A DNA stretch of 6,228 nucleotides from Acidobacteriota bacterium (GTDB lineage: Bacteria; Acidobacteriota; Terriglobia; 20CM-2-55-15), in NCBI GenBank assembly GCA_003222755.1, contig QHXA01000202.1:425-6652 (forward strand). Reading direction: 5' to 3'. How positions within the stretch are numbered: position 1 is the stretch's first letter; every line of letters starts with the position of its first letter. Below the pieces are notes generated by a model. It ran no database searches and was not told the origin of the DNA. It saw only the letters and a program-made list of their open reading frames with translations. Made by a program: the position numbers and the translations under genes. This document shows positions 1-3,623 of the stretch, one piece after another.

Positions 1-643
1 TGACGAGCTGCGTCATGGTCATTGCTGAACCCGCAAGATTGCCCGGACCGATCATGATGCTGCCCGGAGGTGGTGTGACATTCGCTGGCAATTCGCCTTT
101 CGCTCCCGGAGGCGGAGGAGGTGGCGGGGGTGGTGGCGCTTGGCCGGGCACCGGCCGCGGCGGCGCGTCGACGGATTTGAGTTTGGGACCGTCCTTGCCG
201 ATGGTCATTGTGTATGTCGGCAATTCGCGGCTTTCGTGGCGCACTTTCAATTGAAAGCGCTCTTCAAGTAGCGACTGAAGGCGGATCGACATTGGGTCCG
301 GAACGTTTGGATCGGGCGGCCCCGTCTGTGGAGGGATGCTCCCCTCCTCCGCTTTAGCCTCAACATTCCACCGATCGGTTGTTATCCAACTCGGCCCGCC
401 AAGGACCTGAAAATCCCGAACACGATAGGCATTCTGAATGAGGAACTTCAACGGCACATTATTCGCGATGAACCGGCCGCCGGGCGCTCTGCCGATCGAC
501 ACGAAGTTGTTACCCGTCGCACTGGGCTTGATCGATGCAACTTCGAATGACGGTTTCGGCCCGCCGGGTGTCTGCGCGAAAACTGGACTCGCAATCACGG
601 TCATGACTGACGCAACACTCAATAGCGTTTTGAGAAAAATCAT
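1..643 (-). CDS. TIGR03435 family secreted protein, second tandem copy (C-terminus beyond window)
   Basis: Translating the minus strand from the ATG at 643-641 gives 214 open codons up to the window edge with no stop, so the C-terminus is missing. The protein starts MIFLKTLL, followed by a hydrophobic stretch and a likely signal peptidase I site (VFA|Q, after residue 23), so it is probably exported. It then shows TIGR03435 hallmarks: PSFEVASIK (about residues 32-40), GGRF, a VLGGPSW block, EAKAE, and LQSLLEERFQLKVHRESRELPTY. A linker containing ten consecutive prolines follows, and the visible part ends in a Gly/Met-rich stretch. The conserved end seen in its neighbour (DKTGL..., TALQEQLGL..., PSEN) should lie outside the window. 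It is clearly a paralogue of the gene at 647-1537. The start is supported by a GGAGA ribosome binding site eight bases upstream, inside the neighbour's last codons. The molecular function of the family is unknown. Confidence 0.9.
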   Translation of the reverse strand, partial: MIFLKTLLSVASVMTVIASPVFAQTPGGPKPSFEVASIKPSATGNNFVSIGRAPGGRFIANNVPLKFLIQNAYRVRDFQVLGGPSWITTDRWNVEAKAEEGSIPPQTGPPDPNVPDPMSIRLQSLLEERFQLKVRHESRELPTYTMTIGKDGPKLKSVDAPPRPVPGQAPPPPPPPPPPGAKGELPANVTPPPGSIMIGPGNLAGSAMTMTQLV

Positions 644-646
644 CGA

Positions 647-1537
647 TCAATTCTCCGAAGGTTTTTGCGCGCTGTCGATGACAATAACCTCAACCGGACC
701 TTTCGTCGATTCCAATCTCAACCCAAGCTGTTCTTGTAGCGCAGTGAATAGTGAAGGCCCGGAAGCATCGGCAGGAGGAGGCGGCGCGTCGGGATTTGGT
801 CCGAAGGGCAAGGTCGCTTGTTCGGCGCCAGGTGTCCAATCCAGCTTGATATCGAATAAACCGGTCAGGCCCGTTTTGTCATAAACAGGACGGCCCAACT
901 GATTTGTTAAAAAATTGACGAGAGTTGAGAGTTGCGCAGCCGTGGCCTGAAGGCTGCCTCGTCCGCCAAAAAACGCACCGCGAGGTAGCGGCCCTCCAGG
1001 AAATGGTCCACCGCGACCACCCGGACCGGGTGCGGCGCCCCGTGCGCCCGCGCCACGATCGCCCGCTGTTGGAGGAGGTACCGGCGCAGGTGGTGTTTGA
1101 TCTTCGGACAACTTCATCTTCGACCCGCCCCTCGCGACAACCAAGTCATAAACCGGCAATTCGCGTGTTTCCTTATGCGCCTTCAGCTGAAAACGATCTT
1201 CCAACAGGCTTTGAAGCATCAGTGGTAATTGTCCTTGGGCGATCGTCCCTTCTGCTTTTGCCTCAATGTCGTAACGCTCGGAATCGGCCCAGTTCGGTCC
1301 TCCCAAGACTCGCACGTCTGGAACACCATATGCTCTTCCGACGAGCATCTTTAACGAAAACCCCTCAGCAACGAAACGGCCAGGCGGCATAGTCACAATG
1401 ATGCGCGTCAACGGCGGCGGATGCACCTTGATCGACGCGACATCAAACGATGGGCGGCCGCCGGCCGGCGCTTGAGAAAAAATTGGAATCGCAACGATCG
1501 CAATTCCCAGGACGATGAGCACTGCCGCCTTGTTCAT
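647..1537 (-). CDS. TIGR03435 family secreted protein, first tandem copy (complete)
   Basis: The product is 296 residues. An in-frame TTG at 1555 would add six residues, but those codons overlap the AGGAGG ribosome binding site, so the ATG at 1537 is preferred. Residues 1-21 form a signal peptide: a Lys near the start, a long Ile/Val/Leu/Ala core, and probable cleavage at IFS|Q. Family blocks follow in order: PSFDVASIK (about 29-37), PPGRF, LVGRAYGVPDVRVLGGPNW, LPLMLQSLLEDRFQLKAHKETRELPVYDL, a Gly/Pro/Arg-rich low-complexity linker (about 146-194), GRPVYDKTGLTGLFDIKLDW (about 215-234), SLFTALQEQLGLRLE (about 262-276), and the characteristic ending VIDSAQKPSEN. No catalytic motif or metal site is evident. 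The family is known mainly from Acidobacteria, often in many copies per genome, and has no established function. An exported periplasmic or surface role is inferred from the signal peptide. Confidence 0.93.
   Translation of the reverse strand: MNKAAVLIVLGIAIVAIPIFSQAPAGGRPSFDVASIKVHPPPLTRIIVTMPPGRFVAEGFSLKMLVGRAYGVPDVRVLGGPNWADSERYDIEAKAEGTIAQGQLPLMLQSLLEDRFQLKAHKETRELPVYDLVVARGGSKMKLSEDQTPPAPVPPPTAGDRGAGARGAAPGPGGRGGPFPGGPLPRGAFFGGRGSLQATAAQLSTLVNFLTNQLGRPVYDKTGLTGLFDIKLDWTPGAEQATLPFGPNPDAPPPPADASGPSLFTALQEQLGLRLESTKGPVEVIVIDSAQKPSEN
652..656 (-). promoter_or_regulatory. Ribosome binding site of the second TIGR03435 gene, inside the end of the first
   Basis: On the minus strand these bases read GGAGA and lie eight bases before the ATG at 643. 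They overlap the Ser-Glu-Asn codons that end the upstream gene, whose stop is only three bases from this start. This supports the chosen start and suggests translational coupling. Confidence 0.65.
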
Positions 1538-1544
1538 GTTTTTT

Positions 1545-1550
1545 CCTCCT
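1545..1550 (-). promoter_or_regulatory. Ribosome binding site deciding the start of the first TIGR03435 gene
   Basis: The minus strand reads AGGAGG here, a perfect Shine-Dalgarno core, seven bases before the ATG at 1537. This places the start at that ATG rather than at the upstream in-frame TTG (1555), which would sit just before the binding site. Confidence 0.8.
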
Positions 1551-1578
1551 CGCAATAGACAACCCAGTCGCAGTTTGC

Positions 1579-1597
1579 GTTGACAAAAGTTTGCAAC
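1579..1597. repeat. Imperfect inverted repeat in the exporter-TIGR03435 gap
   Basis: This 19-base stretch can fold with GTTG pairing to CAAC at the ends and a further three base pairs inside, with one bulged base. It lies about 40-60 bases before the ATG of the first TIGR03435 gene, within the only gap over 100 bases to its left of the exporter (1538-1665). It could be an operator or a weak hairpin. No U-tract follows on the minus strand, so it is not a good terminator. I could not find a convincing -35/-10 pair in this gap. The rest of the gap shows only the ribosome binding site. Confidence 0.3.
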
Positions 1598-1665
1598 GGC
1601 CGCGGTGGATGGCGAAAGAGCCCCGTCACAGGCCTACGGCGGGTGCGAAGCAGTTTTGTTGCAGG

Positions 1666-3450
1666 TTAGCCCTTCCGGGCCACGGTCGAAGCCACTTCAA
1701 GTGTGCGAGACTGACGCTCGCCGATTTGCTGGCGCCACATCGCATAGTACAGGCCTTTTAGCTCGACCAACTCGTCGTGCCTGCCCGATTCCACAATCCG
1801 GCCGCGTTCCAACACGAAGATTTTGTCGGCATGAATAACGGTTGAGAGCCGGTGTGCAATCAAGATGGTGATGAGATCTTTCCGCATCGAAACGTCGCGG
1901 ATGGTTTCGCTGATCTCTTGCTCGGTGAGTGAATCCAAGGACGAGGTGGCTTCATCGAAAACGAGAAGATTGGGATGGCGCAGAAGCGCACGTGCGATCG
2001 ACAGCCGCTGCTTCTCGCCACCGGATACTTTCACGCCGCCCTCGCCGATGAGCGTGTCTAATCCTTTATCCGCACGTGCAAGCAAGCTGTCGCATGCGGC
2101 CTTCTTCAAGACCGCCATACACTCGGCATCGGATGCGGTGGGATTCACGAACAGCAGGTTCTCGCGGATGCTTCCGGAGAAGAGCTGCGTATCTTGAGTC
2201 ACAAGCCCAATACGTTCGCGCAGACCATCCAGGTCGATGTCGCTCACAGAGAAGCCGTCGTATCGGACGTCGCCGGCCTGCGGCCGGTAGAGACCGACAA
2301 GAAGTTTGACTAGAGTCGTTTTTCCCGAACCCGACGGTCCGACGAACGCGATCGTTTGGCCAAGCGACGCGCTGAACGAAATGCCATCGAGCGCCTTCGT
2401 CGTAGCGGTTTGATGTTGGAAGACGACGTTGTCGAACTCCACTTTACTGACGCTCTTGATGTACACGGGCCGGAGGGGGCGGGGTTCCTTTTCGATTTTC
2501 AGGATCGTTTCGAAATTGTTGAGCGACACTTCGGTCTCGCGATAGATATTCATGACATTCCCAACTTCCTGCAGCGGGCCGAAGATGAAGAACGAATAAA
2601 TCCAGCACGAGAAAAACTGTCCGACTGTGATCGCGCGCGTAAAGATCAGATACAACATCAATCCTAAAATTGAGGTCCGTAGCGCGTTCACACACGTTCC
2701 CTGGATAAAACTCAGACTGCGAAGGAACTTCACTTTCTTCAGTTCCAGTTGCAGGATCTTCGCGGTGCTGTTGTTCAGGCGATTGATTTCCTGCTGGGCG
2801 AGACCCAGGCTTTTCACAAGCTCGATGTTCCGCAGCGATTCGGTAGTTGAGCCTGCGAGCGCCGTGGTTTCACCCACGATGACTCTTTGAATCTTTTTGA
2901 TCTTCTTGCTCAGCACCGAGACCAACACGCCAAGAACGGGGATCGTCAAGAAGTAGACCGAGGCGATCAGCCAATGCACACGCAGGGTGTACACCATCAC
3001 GAATACGACACCAACCAGCGATATGAACAGTATGTTTACGACGGCGTTCGTCAGGCGCTCCACATCCGCTCGGACCTTCTGAAGCTTGCCCAGTGTCTCG
3101 CCGCTGCGCTGATCCTCGAACACGCTGTAAGGCAACTCGAGCGAATGGCGGATGCCGTCGGAGTAAATCTGTGCGCCGAGCCGCTGCGTGATGACATTGA
3201 TGTAGTAGTCCTGAAAGTTTTTTGCAACCCGCGACACAAAGGCTACGCCCACGGCAGCTGCGAGCAGCAGGCTTACGCCTCGGAAGAATTGGCTGGTAGT
3301 GTATTCGGTATACCGGGTGGCGTAATCGTCGATCACGTGCCGGAAGATCACCGGGTCCAGAAGCGAGAAGATCTGGTTGATGGCGGCCAAGACGAGAATC
3401 AGGGTAACCATTTTGCGGTGATCACGAAGATAGGAATACAGAAGTTTCAT
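1666..3450 (-). CDS. ABC exporter half-transporter (fused transmembrane and ATPase domains, MsbA/multidrug-like)
   Basis: The 594-residue product (from the ATG at 3450) has the length and domain order of a type IV ABC exporter half-transporter that works as a dimer in the inner membrane, using ATP to extrude a lipid, peptide or drug-like substrate. Residues 1 to about 310 form the membrane domain, with hydrophobic segments near 15-35, 56-76, 135-157, 160-180, 252-270 and 277-297. The ATPase domain (about 335-570) has Walker A GPSGSGKT (371-378), the Q-loop Gln in VTQDTQLF (419), the signature VSGGEKQ (475-481), Walker B LLVFDE with catalytic Glu500, the D-loop SSLD, and the H-loop His533 in IAHRLST. 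All catalytic elements are present, so it should be active. The A-loop position, usually Tyr, appears to be His346. A GTG three codons upstream (3459) is an alternative start; neither start has a clear ribosome binding site. The substrate cannot be told from sequence and neighbours do not help. It lies downstream of the dikinase across a palindrome-rich gap, so operon membership is uncertain. Confidence 0.93.
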   Translation of the reverse strand: MKLLYSYLRDHRKMVTLILVLAAINQIFSLLDPVIFRHVIDDYATRYTEYTTSQFFRGVSLLLAAAVGVAFVSRVAKNFQDYYINVITQRLGAQIYSDGIRHSLELPYSVFEDQRSGETLGKLQKVRADVERLTNAVVNILFISLVGVVFVMVYTLRVHWLIASVYFLTIPVLGVLVSVLSKKIKKIQRVIVGETTALAGSTTESLRNIELVKSLGLAQQEINRLNNSTAKILQLELKKVKFLRSLSFIQGTCVNALRTSILGLMLYLIFTRAITVGQFFSCWIYSFFIFGPLQEVGNVMNIYRETEVSLNNFETILKIEKEPRPLRPVYIKSVSKVEFDNVVFQHQTATTKALDGISFSASLGQTIAFVGPSGSGKTTLVKLLVGLYRPQAGDVRYDGFSVSDIDLDGLRERIGLVTQDTQLFSGSIRENLLFVNPTASDAECMAVLKKAACDSLLARADKGLDTLIGEGGVKVSGGEKQRLSIARALLRHPNLLVFDEATSSLDSLTEQEISETIRDVSMRKDLITILIAHRLSTVIHADKIFVLERGRIVESGRHDELVELKGLYYAMWRQQIGERQSRTLEVASTVARKG

Positions 3451-3495
3451 AATAGGCACTGCGCACGCCGGCAGGCGCGTTAGGAAATTGCCCGA

Positions 3496-3525
3496 GGGTT
3501 AAGCGAGCGGCAGCGAGCGCAACCC
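3496..3525. repeat. Hairpin with internal direct repeat AGCGAGCG
   Basis: GGGTT (3496-3500) pairs with AACCC (3521-3525). Between them the octamer AGCGAGCG occurs twice, at 3502-3509 and 3512-3519, separated by two bases. The duplicated GC-rich octamer inside a short stem is typical of dispersed intergenic repeats rather than of coding sequence. Confidence 0.5.
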
Positions 3526-3547
3526 CCGGTTGTCGGACTCCACAGTT

Positions 3548-3561
3548 CTGGACGTATCCAG
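3548..3561. repeat. Short hairpin CTGGA-cgta-TCCAG
   Basis: A perfect five-base-pair stem with a four-base loop, directly abutting the longer GGGTACGC hairpin. It is short enough to arise by chance, but its position inside the palindrome cluster makes it worth recording as part of the larger structure. Confidence 0.35.
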
Positions 3562-3584
3562 GGGTACGCAAAAAACGCGTACCC
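3562..3584. repeat. Perfect 8-bp hairpin with an A-rich/T-rich loop
   Basis: GGGTACGC (3562-3569) pairs perfectly with GCGTACCC (3577-3584) around a seven-base loop containing A6 on the plus strand and T6 on the minus strand. On the minus strand, the direction of transcription, the U-run is in the loop rather than after the stem, so it is not a standard intrinsic terminator. It could still slow or protect a transcript, or be a protein-binding palindrome. Confidence 0.6.
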
Positions 3585-3599
3585 GTGGCTAATTTCCTA

Positions 3600-3616
3600 G
3601 CACCGCTTCGCGGTGC
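3600..3616. repeat. Hairpin GCACCGC-ttc-GCGGTGC just after the dikinase stop codon
   Basis: A perfect seven-base-pair GC-rich stem with a three-base loop, beginning eight bases past the dikinase stop on the transcribed strand. It is well placed to stabilise the 3' end of the dikinase mRNA or to attenuate read-through into the exporter gene. The bases after it on the minus strand (TAGGAAATT) are not a U-tract, so a rho-independent terminator is not supported. It shares the nonamer CGCTTCGCG with the next palindrome. Confidence 0.5.
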
Positions 3617-3623
3617 GGACCGC

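Larger units (their letters stand above)
3481..3599. repeat. Palindrome-rich element bounded by a TAGGAAATT inverted repeat
   Basis: TAGGAAATT at 3481-3489 is matched by its reverse complement AATTTCCTA at 3591-3599. The match continues inward by three more pairs (GCC with GGC) if one base is bulged. The roughly 120 bases between are non-coding and contain three smaller hairpins and a duplicated octamer, annotated separately. Terminal inverted repeats around a compact structured core suggest a REP/BIME-like or MITE-like element. No target-site duplication is obvious and no transposase is present, so the mobile-element reading is inference. Confidence 0.5.

Noticed and set aside
15..254. Plus-strand open frame with a run of glycines
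   Set aside because: It is the antisense shadow of the proline-rich linker of the minus-strand TIGR03435 gene and has no family resemblance or ribosome binding site.
1553..1555. TTG as the start of the first TIGR03435 gene
   Set aside because: It would place the perfect AGGAGG ribosome binding site inside the coding region; the ATG at 1537 is correctly spaced from that site and begins a standard signal peptide.
1580..1585. TTGACA on the plus strand as a -35 promoter element
   Set aside because: No supported plus-strand gene follows, and the hexamer is part of the imperfect inverted repeat.
1604..1650. Rho-independent terminator after the exporter gene
   Set aside because: Only a four-base-pair stem with mismatches can be drawn around the GGCCT region and there is no U-tract on the minus strand.
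2887..3483. Long plus-strand open frame of 198 codons opposite the exporter
   Set aside because: It lies almost entirely antisense to the well-supported ABC exporter gene; its His/Asp/Arg-rich composition is typical of a shadow frame.
3481..3599. Complete insertion sequence or CRISPR fragment
   Set aside because: There is no transposase reading frame, no target duplication I can see, and no regularly spaced repeat-spacer pattern.
3562..3616. Rho-independent terminator after the dikinase gene
   Set aside because: The stems are good but no run of U follows either one on the transcribed strand; the T6 lies in a loop. They are recorded as hairpins instead.
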